Assembly: GCF_000969415.1 (NCBI RefSeq)
Contig: NZ_JZEX01000087.1
Span: forward strand, 45,544 to 109,543
From: Devosia geojensis
GTDB taxonomy: Bacteria > Pseudomonadota > Alphaproteobacteria > Rhizobiales > Devosiaceae
Reading direction: 5' to 3'
Length of the DNA: 64,000 bases
The translations under genes were made by a program, and so were the position numbers. Under the pieces are notes generated by a model. The model saw only the letters and a program-made list of their open reading frames with translations, was not told where the DNA came from and did not search any database. Shown here piece after piece: positions 17,100-26,544 of this stretch (positions are counted from its first letter, which is position 1; each line of letters opens with the position of its first letter).

Positions 17100-17932
17100 T
17101 GCGCTGGCTGGAGCTCGCCTGGGGATCGCTTCGTCACCTCTTCCTCGCCGTCTGGGCAGCGATCGTCATCGGTCCGCTCGTCTGGGTGGTCGTCACCTCG
17201 TTTAAGACGGATCGGGAAATCCTGACGGACCCGTGGTCGCTGCCGCAGGATTGGCACGCCGACAACTATTCGCGCGCCTGGGATGTCGCCAACATCGGCG
17301 GCTATTTCGTCAACAGCATCACCGTCGTCATCCCGAGCGTGCTCCTGACGCTCGCACTCTCAGCGGCGATCTCCTACGTCATCGCGCGCTTCGACTTCCG
17401 CGGACGGCAGTTGCTCAACGCCTTCGCCCTCAGCGGGCTGCTGTTCCCCGTGTTCCTCGCGCTGGTGCCGCTCTTCTTCCTCGCCAATGATCTCGGGCTC
17501 ACCAACTCGCATCTCGGCCTCTCAGTCATCTACGCGGCCTATTCGATTTCGTTCACGACGCTCTTCCTCACCAACTTCTTCCGTACGATTCCTCAGGAAT
17601 TGCATGAAGCGGCGACGCTCGACGGGGCGGGGGAGTTCCGCATCTTTCTCACCATCATGCTGCCGCTGGCCGCGCCCGGGCTCGTCACCATGGGCATCTT
17701 CAATTTCATCGGCCAGTGGAACCAGTTCATCCTGCCCTATGTGCTCATCAACGACGAGCGCCTGTTCGTGCTGCCGCAGGGCATGCAGTACCTGATGATC
17801 CAGCAGCAATACGACAGCGACTGGAGCGCGCTTTTTGCTGCCGTGACCATCGTGATGGTGCCGACCATCGTCATCTACACCGTCTTCCAGCAGCGCATCC
17901 AGGCGGCGCTGACCAGCGGTGCGCTCAAATAA
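17099..17932 (+). CDS. carbohydrate ABC transporter permease (MalG/NgcG-like)
   Basis: The partner permease, 277 residues, six predicted membrane segments. The EAA loop carries EAATLDGAG near residue 170, and helix 5 contains FNFIGQWNQFILPYVL, a landmark of MalG-type permeases. The ATG overlaps the previous stop codon by one base. No ATPase gene follows; the next gene is a sugar-phosphate isomerase-like protein 26 bp downstream. The channel must therefore borrow an ATPase encoded elsewhere, for example one of the UgpC-type proteins in this window. Confidence 0.88.
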   Translation: MRWLELAWGSLRHLFLAVWAAIVIGPLVWVVVTSFKTDREILTDPWSLPQDWHADNYSRAWDVANIGGYFVNSITVVIPSVLLTLALSAAISYVIARFDFRGRQLLNAFALSGLLFPVFLALVPLFFLANDLGLTNSHLGLSVIYAAYSISFTTLFLTNFFRTIPQELHEAATLDGAGEFRIFLTIMLPLAAPGLVTMGIFNFIGQWNQFILPYVLINDERLFVLPQGMQYLMIQQQYDSDWSALFAAVTIVMVPTIVIYTVFQQRIQAALTSGALK

Positions 17933-17958
17933 CCTCCTCCAACAAAGGCAAGAGACCA

Positions 17959-18783
17959 ATGAGGAACAGCCAACGCGCCCTCGGCGCACAATCGCATATC
18001 GAAGCCATCACGCCCGACGTCGTCGACTGGCTGAACGAAGCCGGTCGCGCGCTCGAGGTGGACGATTTCGCGCGCGAGTTCGTGCTCGACGATCCGGAGG
18101 CCCATATCGCCGAGCTCGCCCGCCGGCTCGACGGCTTCACCGGCTCGTTCGGCATCCACGGACCGGTGCCGACCCCGTCCTTCGTCGTCGGCGATCCGGC
18201 GATCCAGGCCATCGTCCTCAAGCGTTTCGAGCAGGCGCTCGGCATCTGCGAACGGATCGGGGCGAGCCACATGGTAGTGCATAGCCCCTTCCTGTTCCTC
18301 GGGCGCCCCTACATGACCTACGACAACAAGGACGCGCTGCCGCTCGCCATTCAGCGGGCCGCCGATCTCATCGCGCCGGTCGCGGCGCGCGCGCAGGAAA
18401 CCGGCGTCGTCCTCTGCCTCGAGAACATCTTCGATCCGACACCCGATCCGATGATCGACCTCGTCGACCTCGTCGACTCCCCCGCGCTGCGATTGAGCCT
18501 CGATACCGGACACGCGGCGGTGGCGAGCACCATGGCGCCCGACTTCTGGGTGCGGACCATGGGCGATCGCCTGGCGCACCTGCACGTTTCGGACAGCGAC
18601 GGCCAAGCTGACAGGCACTGGGTGCCGGGGCAGGGGCAGCTCGGCTGGGCCAGCATCTTCCGCGAGCTCAACGCCCTTCCACAGGACATGCGGCTCATCA
18701 TGGAGTTTCGCGTGGAAGACCGCGCTGCCGCGGTTTATAAGCGGGCTTCCGACTGGATGGCGGCAAACGACTGGGCGCACTAG
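17959..18783 (+). CDS. sugar phosphate isomerase/epimerase family protein (TIM barrel)
   Basis: A 274-residue protein of the AP-endonuclease-2-like TIM-barrel family, whose members isomerise or epimerise sugars and sugar acids with a divalent metal. Motifs include IHGPV near residue 56, VVHSPF near 97, LCLENIFDP near 145 (metal-binding Glu), LDTGHAAVAS near 168 (Asp, His), HLHVSDSDG near 200 and a final IMEFRVED Glu. The full metal-ligand set appears present. The ATG follows an AAGG...AGAGACCA leader. Location within the NgcEFG-like operon suggests it acts on the imported sugar; which sugar is unknown. Confidence 0.82.
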   Translation: MRNSQRALGAQSHIEAITPDVVDWLNEAGRALEVDDFAREFVLDDPEAHIAELARRLDGFTGSFGIHGPVPTPSFVVGDPAIQAIVLKRFEQALGICERIGASHMVVHSPFLFLGRPYMTYDNKDALPLAIQRAADLIAPVAARAQETGVVLCLENIFDPTPDPMIDLVDLVDSPALRLSLDTGHAAVASTMAPDFWVRTMGDRLAHLHVSDSDGQADRHWVPGQGQLGWASIFRELNALPQDMRLIMEFRVEDRAAAVYKRASDWMAANDWAH

Positions 18784-18787
18784 CCAT

Positions 18788-19834
18788 ATGTTGCAAAAGA
18801 CCAATGTCAGCCTGGGAGACATTGCGCGAGAACTAGGGGTGTCGGTAACGACGGTGTCGCGGGTGCTGAATGCCCGCGACGGCGACATCCGCATCAGCCG
18901 CGAGACGCAGGACCGCGTCCTCAAGGCCGCCGAGAAGCTCGGCTACCAGCGCAACGAGCTGGCATTTGCCATCAGGAGCAAGCGTTCGGGCCTCGTCGGC
19001 GCCATCAATCGCAGCGTCAGCGGCTCGATGGGCAGCGTCTTTGCCCATCAATTGCAGGTGCAGGCGCACGAACGCGGCATCGAGGTGCTCTGCGGGCTGA
19101 TGTGGACCGACCGCACCGGCATGGCCCGGCAGGTGGCCGCGCTCGAGGACCAGCTCTTCGACGGCTACGTCATACTCGGCGAGCCGGTGAACCTGCCCGA
19201 AACCATCGACAAGCTGGCACAATCCGGCAAGCCGTTCCTTTGCCTGGGCTCGGTGCAGGACGAGGGCATCGGCTATGTGTGCACGGACTATCCCCGGGGT
19301 GTCGAGATGAGCATCGACTATCTCTGGGGAAAGGGGCACCGCCGCATCGCCTATCTCGGCATCGCCGGCATCAAGGCGGTGGCGCACATGCAGGAGCGGT
19401 TCACGCAGGTTCTTTCCGGGCGCGGATGCTTCGACCCGTCGCTGGCCTACGACCTCGACGGGCTCGCTTACACGCCCGAAGACATGGCCTTCATGCAAAA
19501 GCTCCATCTCGAAACGCGCAAGGCAGCCACGCAGATCCTTGCTTCACCCGAACGGCCGACGGCCGTCGTCTGCGGCGCCGACGGGCTCGCCTTCGGCCTC
19601 GTTAAAGCGCTGACGCGGGCAGGGGTGAGGGTCCCGCAGGACATCGCCGTCACCGGATTCGACGACAGCCGCGAGGCTTTCTGGTGCAGTCCGGAGCTGA
19701 CGACCGTACGCCATCCGCTCGAGGCCATTGTCGACAGCGGCCTCACCAGCCTGATGAACGCCATCGAGACCGGTGAGCCGGTGACCGACCAGCAACTCGT
19801 CGCACCCGAGTTCGTCGTGCGCGGCAGCGCCTAG
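18788..19834 (+). CDS. LacI family transcriptional regulator
   Basis: A 348-residue repressor placed last in the NgcEFG-like operon, 4 bp after the isomerase gene, so probably autoregulated. The HTH reads VSLGDIARELGVSVTTVSRVLN (residues 7-28), with the hinge at AFAIRSKRSGLVG. The effector domain is a periplasmic-binding-like fold with the usual VTGFDDS near residue 285 and a TTVRHPL segment. A dispersed palindromic element lies just downstream. The likely effector is the imported sugar or an isomerised form of it. Confidence 0.88.
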   Translation: MLQKTNVSLGDIARELGVSVTTVSRVLNARDGDIRISRETQDRVLKAAEKLGYQRNELAFAIRSKRSGLVGAINRSVSGSMGSVFAHQLQVQAHERGIEVLCGLMWTDRTGMARQVAALEDQLFDGYVILGEPVNLPETIDKLAQSGKPFLCLGSVQDEGIGYVCTDYPRGVEMSIDYLWGKGHRRIAYLGIAGIKAVAHMQERFTQVLSGRGCFDPSLAYDLDGLAYTPEDMAFMQKLHLETRKAATQILASPERPTAVVCGADGLAFGLVKALTRAGVRVPQDIAVTGFDDSREAFWCSPELTTVRHPLEAIVDSGLTSLMNAIETGEPVTDQQLVAPEFVVRGSA

Positions 19835-19836
19835 AG

Positions 19837-19926
19837 CGTTTCCAGGAAAAGTGGACACCACTTTTCCTGGAAACGTGACAAAACGAAGAGTTAGAGATCG
19901 TTCAGCGTTTCAAAGAAACGGTGAAC
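19837..19926. repeat. dispersed palindromic element (two hairpins)
   Basis: 19837-19875 is a perfect inverted repeat: CGTTTCCAGGAAAAGTGG, a 3-nt spacer, and its exact complement. 19900-19926 is a second hairpin (GTTCAGCGTTTC/GAAACGGTGAAC, one mismatch). Both share a CGTTTC core. The block fills the gap between convergent genes and resembles the short palindromic intergenic repeats common in Rhizobiales. It may also end transcription from both sides. Confidence 0.7.
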
Positions 19927-19930
19927 AGCT

Positions 19931-21042
<1,112 letters not shown>

Positions 21043-21043
<1 letters not shown>

Positions 21044-21783
21044 CAGGCATCTCCCAGCAGGCGGTTGCGAAGGCGCTCGATCGTGTCGGCGGAAAGCCCG
21101 ATGCGCTCGAGATAAGCCGTGGCCGAGCCATAGGTCTCCTCGAGATGGGCGATGGTGGCCGCCATGGTGGCGGGATCGGCCGCGAGCAGCGGGCGGAAGG
21201 CTTCGACGTCCGCTCCGCGGGCGGCGGCGTCGGCCACGATCTCTTCGATCATCGGCGCGATGAGCGCGCCAGTCAGCGCATAGTCCTCGACGATAAGCGC
21301 GGCTTCTACGCCGGCGACGGCGAGGAGCAGCGCCGAGACGATGCCGGTTCGGTCCTTGCCGGCGGTGCAGTGGAAGAGCACCGCCCCCTGCGGCGGCGCC
21401 TCGGCGATGATGGTCAGGACCCGCGCGACCGCGTCCTGCCGGTGCGTCAGCGCCTGTCGATAGAGCTCGAGCAGCACGTCGATGCCCTCGCGCGGCGTCG
21501 GCGAGAGCTGCTCGAAGAGCGGGACGTTGTGGTAGGCGACGACAGGATTGATGCTGAACGGGTTGGGGTGGCTGGCGACCTCGCCGGGGTGGCGCAGGTC
21601 AATGATCGTGGTAACGCCTTCGGCGATGAGCGCTGCCATCCCCTCGGCATCGATCCGATGCAGGCCATCGGCACGCAGCACCCGGCGCCAGCGCGTCTCG
21701 CCCGCCGCCGTCGCATAGCCGCCGAGATCGCGGATGTTGAAGGTGCCTTTGACCGGCAGGTGGCGGGTGAACTGGCTTTCCAT
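21043..21783 (-). CDS. tyrosine-phosphatase-like C-X5-R phosphatase (PF13350 type), cassette A
   Basis: A 246-residue cytoplasmic phosphatase with the P-loop [10 protein letters not shown] (Cys139, Arg145) of the protein-tyrosine/dual-specificity fold. It carries the family N-terminal signature FNIRDLGGY near residue 15 and IDLRHPGE near 62, as in bacterial Y_phosphatase3 proteins. The ATG overlaps the preceding permease stop (ATGA) and its stop overlaps the ATPase start, so it is fully embedded in an importer operon. In that setting a small-molecule or phosphosugar phosphatase role is more natural than signalling; this is an inference. A paralogue with the same motifs is encoded at 26545-27282 beside a second copy of the binding protein and phosphodiesterase. 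Confidence 0.85.
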
Positions 21784-22661
21784 CAGCGGATTCCCGATTT
21801 CATGAAGGACTGGATGACCTGCCGCTGTAGGATGACGTAGATCAGGAGGATCGGCAGGCTCGCCATGGTTGAGGCGGCCATCAGCGGCCCCCATTGGTTG
21901 CCCTCGGCCGTCATGAACATCTGGATGCCGATCTGGATGACGCTGTTTTCGGGCGTGCGCGAGAGCAGCAGCGGCCAGAAATATTCGTTCCAGGTGGAGA
22001 TGAAGATGAGGATGGCGAGCGAGGCGATGGTGCCGCGCAGGTTCGGCGTCATGATTTCCCAGAGGATGCGCCAGCTGCGCGCTCCGTCCATTCGCGCCGC
22101 CTCGATGACTTCCTTGGGGAAGCTGCGCATGGATTGCGCGAGCAGCAGGATGGCGAGCGCCGAGGCGAAGTGCGGCAGGATCAGCGCTACGACGCTGTCG
22201 AGTAGGCCCATCTGCGCAACGAGCAAGTAGTTGGGGATCATCACCACCTGGAACGGCACCAGCCAGGTGAGCGCGACGCCGGTATAGACGAGCTTGTCGA
22301 GCGGGAACCGCCAGCGCGCGAAGGCATAGGCGGCAAGTAGGCCCGTGAAAAGCTGGATGACCGTCACTACCACCGAGACGACAAGGGTGTTGACGAGCAT
22401 CTGCACGATGGGAATGGCGTTGAGCGCATAGACGTAGTTGTCGAGCGACATCGTCGTCGGCCAAAGGCTCGTTTCGAAGATGGCGTTAGTCGGCCGGAAT
22501 GACGTCGCCACCATCCAGTAAACCGGGAAGAGGCAGAAGATCGACATCAGCACCATGACGAGGTGCCCGGCGGCGCTGTTGAGGCCGGTGCCGGCAGCGG
22601 TCTTTTTGCGCAGGCGCGCGGGGGCGGCGGAAAGCGGCTGGGGTACGGCTTCAGTTGTCAT
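21783..22661 (-). CDS. carbohydrate ABC transporter permease (UgpE/MalG-like)
   Basis: A 292-residue CUT1 permease. A 30-residue hydrophilic N-terminus precedes helix 1 (LVMVLMSIFCLFPVYW). The EAA loop carries EAARMDGARSW near residue 185, and the penultimate helix reads FISTWNEYFWPLLL, the MalG-side landmark. It starts inside the end of the other permease (11-bp overlap) and its stop overlaps the phosphatase start. It forms the channel for the cassette A binding protein. Confidence 0.88.
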   Translation of the reverse strand: MTTEAVPQPLSAAPARLRKKTAAGTGLNSAAGHLVMVLMSIFCLFPVYWMVATSFRPTNAIFETSLWPTTMSLDNYVYALNAIPIVQMLVNTLVVSVVVTVIQLFTGLLAAYAFARWRFPLDKLVYTGVALTWLVPFQVVMIPNYLLVAQMGLLDSVVALILPHFASALAILLLAQSMRSFPKEVIEAARMDGARSWRILWEIMTPNLRGTIASLAILIFISTWNEYFWPLLLSRTPENSVIQIGIQMFMTAEGNQWGPLMAASTMASLPILLIYVILQRQVIQSFMKSGIR

Positions 22662-23583
22662 GGAACGAGTACCGGTCGATGAGACGGAAGAGGACGAAGG
22701 CGATGGCGCCGAACCCGAGGAAGAGGATGACTGCCGAGGCCGAGCCCCAGCCGACGGACATGGTCGAGAAGCCGAAATCCCAGAGCAGGTAATAGATGTT
22801 GGTGGTCGCCCCGAGCGGCCCGCCGCCGGTCAGGACGTTGATGTAGGTGAAGCTCCACTGGGCGCCCAAGAGGATCGTCATCATCACGAGGAAGAGGACC
22901 GAGGAGCTCAAAAGCGGCAGGCGGATGTCGCGGATGATCTCCCACTTGCTGGCCCCATCCATGCGCGCCGCCTCGATCAGCGACGGGTTGATGTTGGCGT
23001 TGGCGGCCGAGAGGATGAGAGTGGAAAAGCCGATGAGCTTCCAGCCGGTGATGGCGATGATCGTCCAGATGGCGACCTTGGGATCGGCGAGGAACTTGAC
23101 GGGATCGAACCCGAACCACTCGATCATCAGGTTGACCATGCCGTAGCCGGGGTCGAGCAGCCACCGCCACACGGCCGCGGCGACCACCGGGGCGATGATC
23201 ATCGGCACGAAGATGATGGCCCGGTAGATGTTGCGCCAGCGCGCGGGCAGGTCGTGGGTGTAGATGGCGATGGCGAGCGGAATAAGGACCGAGAGCGGCA
23301 GCAGGCCGAGGACATAGATGCCGGTGTTGCGCAGCGCCTGCCAGAACTTGGGCAGCGCGAAGATGCGCTGGTAGTTCTCCCAGCCGACGAAGAGCTGCGG
23401 TGAGGTCGGCAGCATGTTCCATTGATAGAAGCTCAAGCGCAGCGCATCGACCAAAGGCCAATAGATCCAGACGACGAGGGTGAGGATCGCCGGGGCGAGA
23501 TAGAGCCAGGGCGAAACCCGCCACACGCCCGAGCGGCGGGCGGGTGCGGTCGCGCCACGGCTGGAAAGGGTCAGTTCGGCCAT
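22651..23583 (-). CDS. carbohydrate ABC transporter permease (UgpA/MalF-like)
   Basis: A 310-residue CUT1 permease, six membrane segments, EAA loop EAARMDGASKW near residue 203 and LTGGGPLGATTNIYYLLW in the last loop. The ATG at 23583 is preceded by AAGAGG and a further GGGAGG. A longer open frame reaching 23781 runs into the binding-protein gene and was rejected. A stable hairpin separates it from the upstream binding-protein gene. Cassette B, downstream of the TetR gene, has no counterpart of this permease. Confidence 0.88.
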   Translation of the reverse strand: MAELTLSSRGATAPARRSGVWRVSPWLYLAPAILTLVVWIYWPLVDALRLSFYQWNMLPTSPQLFVGWENYQRIFALPKFWQALRNTGIYVLGLLPLSVLIPLAIAIYTHDLPARWRNIYRAIIFVPMIIAPVVAAAVWRWLLDPGYGMVNLMIEWFGFDPVKFLADPKVAIWTIIAITGWKLIGFSTLILSAANANINPSLIEAARMDGASKWEIIRDIRLPLLSSSVLFLVMMTILLGAQWSFTYINVLTGGGPLGATTNIYYLLWDFGFSTMSVGWGSASAVILFLGFGAIAFVLFRLIDRYSFHDN

Positions 23584-23607
23584 CCTCTTGTGCCTCCCGG
23601 AAGGTGG

Positions 23608-23633
23608 CGCCCGCCCCGGTAAAGGGGCGGGCG
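23608..23633 (-). other. intercistronic hairpin after cassette A binding-protein gene
   Basis: CGCCCGCCCC and GGGGCGGGCG form a perfect 10-bp stem with a 6-nt loop, 7 bp after the binding-protein stop. It is the same arrangement as after the ugpB-, NgcE- and DppA-type genes. Confidence 0.7.
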
Positions 23634-23639
23634 GTTGGA

Positions 23640-24929
23640 TCAGGGCATCAGCGCCTGGGCGTTGGCCTGCGCATCGGCGAGCGTCGCTTGGACGTCGGCA
23701 CCGCCGAACACCGCCATCTCGACGCTGTCCATCATGGTCTTGACGATCTGCCGGTAGTTGGGGCCGGGCATAGGGTCCCACGGCTCGAGCACGTCGAGTT
23801 GCTCGAGGTTGGGCTGCACCAGCGGGTGCGCCTTGATCCAGTCGCCCAGGTACTGCGGGTCATCGACAATGGCCGGACGCAGCGGCAGGTAGCCGATCTC
23901 GGACGTGATGATGGTGTAGCCGTGCTCGGAGGTGAGGAACTTCATCAGTTCCCAGGCAGCGCGTTGCTTGAGTGGGTCGGTGGTGTGGATGGTCAGCGCC
24001 GAGCCGGAATTGTTGGGCCGCACCGGCTTGTCGCCGAAGCTGGGCATGGTCGAAGCGCGCAGCTCGAAATTGTTTTCGGCACCGGCAACGAGCACGCCCT
24101 GCACGGCGCTGGTCTGTAGGTACATCCCGAAATTGCCAGCCGCCATGCCTTCCATCGCTGCGGCGATGTCGAGGCTGTCGTAGACGCCGGCGTCGTAGAG
24201 ATCGCGCAGCATCGCCACCGCTTCCACCGCTTCGGGCTCGGCGAACTTGAGGGTGGTGCGGTCGCGCGAGATGACCTCGCCGCCATTGGAGCGGATGACG
24301 CCCTGGAACAGCCAGTCGCCGGCGCTGGGGCCGGTGATGCCGGCGGCAAAGCCCTCGGCATCGGTTTTCTCTTCGATGGTGAGGGCGGCTTCCTTGACGG
24401 CAGCCCAGGTCTTGGGCGGCTGGTCCGGATCGAGCCCGGCGGCGCGGAAGAGGTCGGCATTGTAGAACAGCACCGGCGTCGAGAAGGTGTAGGCAAGGCC
24501 ATAGGTCTTGCCGTTTAGGACACCGAGCTTGAGGCCGTTGGGATGCATGCCCGCGAAGTGGGCGGTGAGTTCCTCGGCCGGAATGATGTCTTCCAGCGCC
24601 TGCGCGCCGAAATTGGTCACGGCGAAGTCGAGGTCGCTGAAGACGGTCTGCACGAGGTCGACCGGCAGGCCCGCCGCGAGATCGGCCTGGATACGGCTGG
24701 CGTCGGCGCTGGAGTAGGGCACGCCTTCGACCGTCACGTTGGGGTTGGCCGCCATGAACTCGTTAATGAGCTTCCTGGTGGCTTCAGCGCCGATGCCGGC
24801 ACTGCCCAGATTGTAGTTGTAGAAGGTGATGGTCACCGGCTGGTCGATGGTCGCCGGGATGGCCTGGGCGAAGGCCGGGCCGGCGGCGAGGAGCGCCAGG
24901 GCGCTGACGAGGAAGGTCTTGCGGTTCAT
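23640..24929 (-). CDS. extracellular solute-binding protein family 1, cassette A
   Basis: A periplasmic binding protein of 429 residues with signal peptide FLVSALALLAAGPAFAQA. The mature start, ITFYNYNLGSAGIG, is unusual and is shared with the paralogue at 27337. Other shared blocks are GKTYGLAYTFSTP near residue 145, LFRAAGLDPDQPP, EKTDAEGF, NSGSALT and MKFLTS..GYTIITS. The two proteins clearly derive from one ancestor. The start is uncertain: ATG 24947 overlaps the phosphodiesterase stop (ATGA), while ATG 24929 gives a signal peptide of normal length. Flanking phosphodiesterase and phosphatase genes suggest a phosphodiester or phosphosugar ligand; this is an inference. Confidence 0.87.
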   Translation of the reverse strand: MNRKTFLVSALALLAAGPAFAQAIPATIDQPVTITFYNYNLGSAGIGAEATRKLINEFMAANPNVTVEGVPYSSADASRIQADLAAGLPVDLVQTVFSDLDFAVTNFGAQALEDIIPAEELTAHFAGMHPNGLKLGVLNGKTYGLAYTFSTPVLFYNADLFRAAGLDPDQPPKTWAAVKEAALTIEEKTDAEGFAAGITGPSAGDWLFQGVIRSNGGEVISRDRTTLKFAEPEAVEAVAMLRDLYDAGVYDSLDIAAAMEGMAAGNFGMYLQTSAVQGVLVAGAENNFELRASTMPSFGDKPVRPNNSGSALTIHTTDPLKQRAAWELMKFLTSEHGYTIITSEIGYLPLRPAIVDDPQYLGDWIKAHPLVQPNLEQLDVLEPWDPMPGPNYRQIVKTMMDSVEMAVFGGADVQATLADAQANAQALMP

Positions 24930-24943
24930 CTTGAACGGTCCGG

Positions 24944-25816
24944 TCATTCGGCGGCGACGGAGGCGCTGGTTTCGAATTTCTTGAGCATCTCGGCCATGCC
25001 CGCGAAGGTGAAGCTGTGGAGCTCGCGGCGGTCGGAAGGCTGCGGCGCGAAGGTGATGGTGAGGCCCGAGGGGCGCACGGTGCCGATGGCGAACGAGGCG
25101 CCGGAGAGCATGCGCAGGCCTTCATGCAGCCACAGGACGTCGGTGGCGGCGTGCTGGCCGATGCCGACGACGACCGGGATGCCGTACCAGTTGCTGACGC
25201 GGTCGAAGTGGATGTGGCCGGAAAGGATGCCGATGACGTTCCTGCCGGCGACGGCGTCGCGCAGCGCCTCGGTGTCGGCGATGGTGAGCGATTCCCACTG
25301 CATGTCCGGCCGGTCGGCGTCGAGCGCCGGCGCGTGGTGCATGACGAGGAGCTTGGGCAGCTCGGCATGGCTGTCGAGCTCGGCCTTCAGCCACTCGATC
25401 TGGCCCGGTTCGAAGGCACCGCCGACTTTGCCGGGCACGCTCGAGTCCATGACGATGACGTGGATACCGGCGATGACGGCCGAGTGGTCGTAGGGCGCCA
25501 TGACGTCGTCGGTGCGGCCGAGCATGGCCGGGTAGAAGCCGTCGCGGCGGTCGTGGTTGCCGAGCGCATAAAGGATCGGCATGTCGAGCCCGGCGGCGGC
25601 GATGAGGCGCTTGAGCTCTTCGTAGCTTTCCGTATCGCCCCGGTTGGTCAGGTCACCGCTCGCCACGATGAACTTGGGCTGCGGCACCAGCGTCTTGATG
25701 TCGGCAAGGATGCGGGTGAGCGTGGTCGAGGTGTCGGAATAGAGGTGATCATCCTCGACTTGCGGATTGCCGACGTGCAGGTCGGTGAGATGCACGAATG
25801 TGACGAGCTCGGACAT
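24944..25816 (-). CDS. calcineurin-like metallophosphoesterase (GpdQ/CpdA-like phosphodiesterase), cassette A
   Basis: A 290-residue cytoplasmic class III phosphodiesterase. All dinuclear-metal motifs are visible: LTDLHVG (residues 10-16), SGDLTNRGD (53-61), GNHDRR (86-91), MHHAP near 158 and GHIHFDR near 197. This family includes glycerophosphodiesterase GpdQ and cAMP phosphodiesterase CpdA. Being first in an importer operon favours hydrolysis of an imported phosphodiester over cAMP turnover, but both remain possible. The ATG at 25816 has an ideal AGGAGG; the open frame runs on upstream only as overlap with the TetR region. A divergent TetR gene and a perfect operator lie 130 bp upstream. 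A close paralogue lies at 28665. Confidence 0.87.
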   Translation of the reverse strand: MSELVTFVHLTDLHVGNPQVEDDHLYSDTSTTLTRILADIKTLVPQPKFIVASGDLTNRGDTESYEELKRLIAAAGLDMPILYALGNHDRRDGFYPAMLGRTDDVMAPYDHSAVIAGIHVIVMDSSVPGKVGGAFEPGQIEWLKAELDSHAELPKLLVMHHAPALDADRPDMQWESLTIADTEALRDAVAGRNVIGILSGHIHFDRVSNWYGIPVVVGIGQHAATDVLWLHEGLRMLSGASFAIGTVRPSGLTITFAPQPSDRRELHSFTFAGMAEMLKKFETSASVAAE

Positions 25817-25944
25817 GGCGTCCTCCTGTTGCAACGGCGGCCGGCTGCGACCGGCTCTGGATGGAAGCTCGCTGCTCGGGCGATACCGGATGCCGGACCC
25901 CTTGCGCGAAAGCGGCTGCATCGGTAGCTTGCAGGTATGACAGG

Positions 25945-25962
25945 TGAATGAACGTTCATTCA
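25945..25962. promoter_or_regulatory. TetR-type operator, perfect 18-bp palindrome
   Basis: TGAATGAACGTTCATTCA is a perfect 18-bp palindrome of the kind bound by TetR-family repressors. It ends 4 bp before the ATG of the TetR gene and lies about 130 bp from the divergent phosphodiesterase gene, so one site could control both directions. Confidence 0.8.
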
Positions 25963-25966
25963 GATT

Positions 25967-26539
25967 ATGGATCTCAGCCCAGACAAGCGCGAACGCATTC
26001 TCGCCGCCGCCTCTCGCCTCATCGTGCGCAACGGGCTGCAATGCTCGATGTCGGCCATTGCCGAGGAGGCGGGGGTCGCGACCGGTTCGCTCTACAATTA
26101 CTTCGACTCCAAGGAGGCGCTGGTGCGCGGCGTCTACGGGCGCGTCGCCGAGGTGATGACAGAGCGCCTTTCCGCGCCGCCCGACCCGGCAAGCTCGCAT
26201 GAAGAGCGCGTGCGTCGGTATATCGAGCGCTACATCGACTTCATCTGGGAGGATCCGCTGCGCGCCCGCCTCTTCGATTATCTCGACAACAATCCGCTGA
26301 TGCCGATCAGCGAGGCCGCGGCGATCTTTGGCCAATTCGTCGACCATGCGATCGAAATGCTGCAAGAGGCTCAGGCGGTCGGCGTGGTGCGTGCCGGTCC
26401 GGTTTCGCTCATGGCGAGCTTCGTGCGTGGGGCCATCCGCAACACGCTGAAGCGCCGTCGCATGAGCGAAACCCCATTCTCGCGTGAAGAGCGTGCGCAC
26501 ATTGCGCAGATGTGCTGGGACTCGATCGCCGTGCACTGA
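25967..26539 (+). CDS. TetR/AcrR family transcriptional regulator, cassette A
   Basis: A 190-residue repressor. The N-terminal HTH reads RERILAAASRLIVRNG, then SMSAIAEEAGVATGSLYNYFDSK (residues 28-50), the classic TetR recognition helix. The C-terminal 130 residues form the helical ligand-binding and dimerisation domain. No Shine-Dalgarno is visible before the ATG: the palindromic operator occupies that place, so the message may be leaderless and tightly autorepressed. It faces the cassette A operon and is the obvious regulator of it. Confidence 0.88.
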   Translation: MDLSPDKRERILAAASRLIVRNGLQCSMSAIAEEAGVATGSLYNYFDSKEALVRGVYGRVAEVMTERLSAPPDPASSHEERVRRYIERYIDFIWEDPLRARLFDYLDNNPLMPISEAAAIFGQFVDHAIEMLQEAQAVGVVRAGPVSLMASFVRGAIRNTLKRRRMSETPFSREERAHIAQMCWDSIAVH

Positions 26540-26544
26540 CGGGA

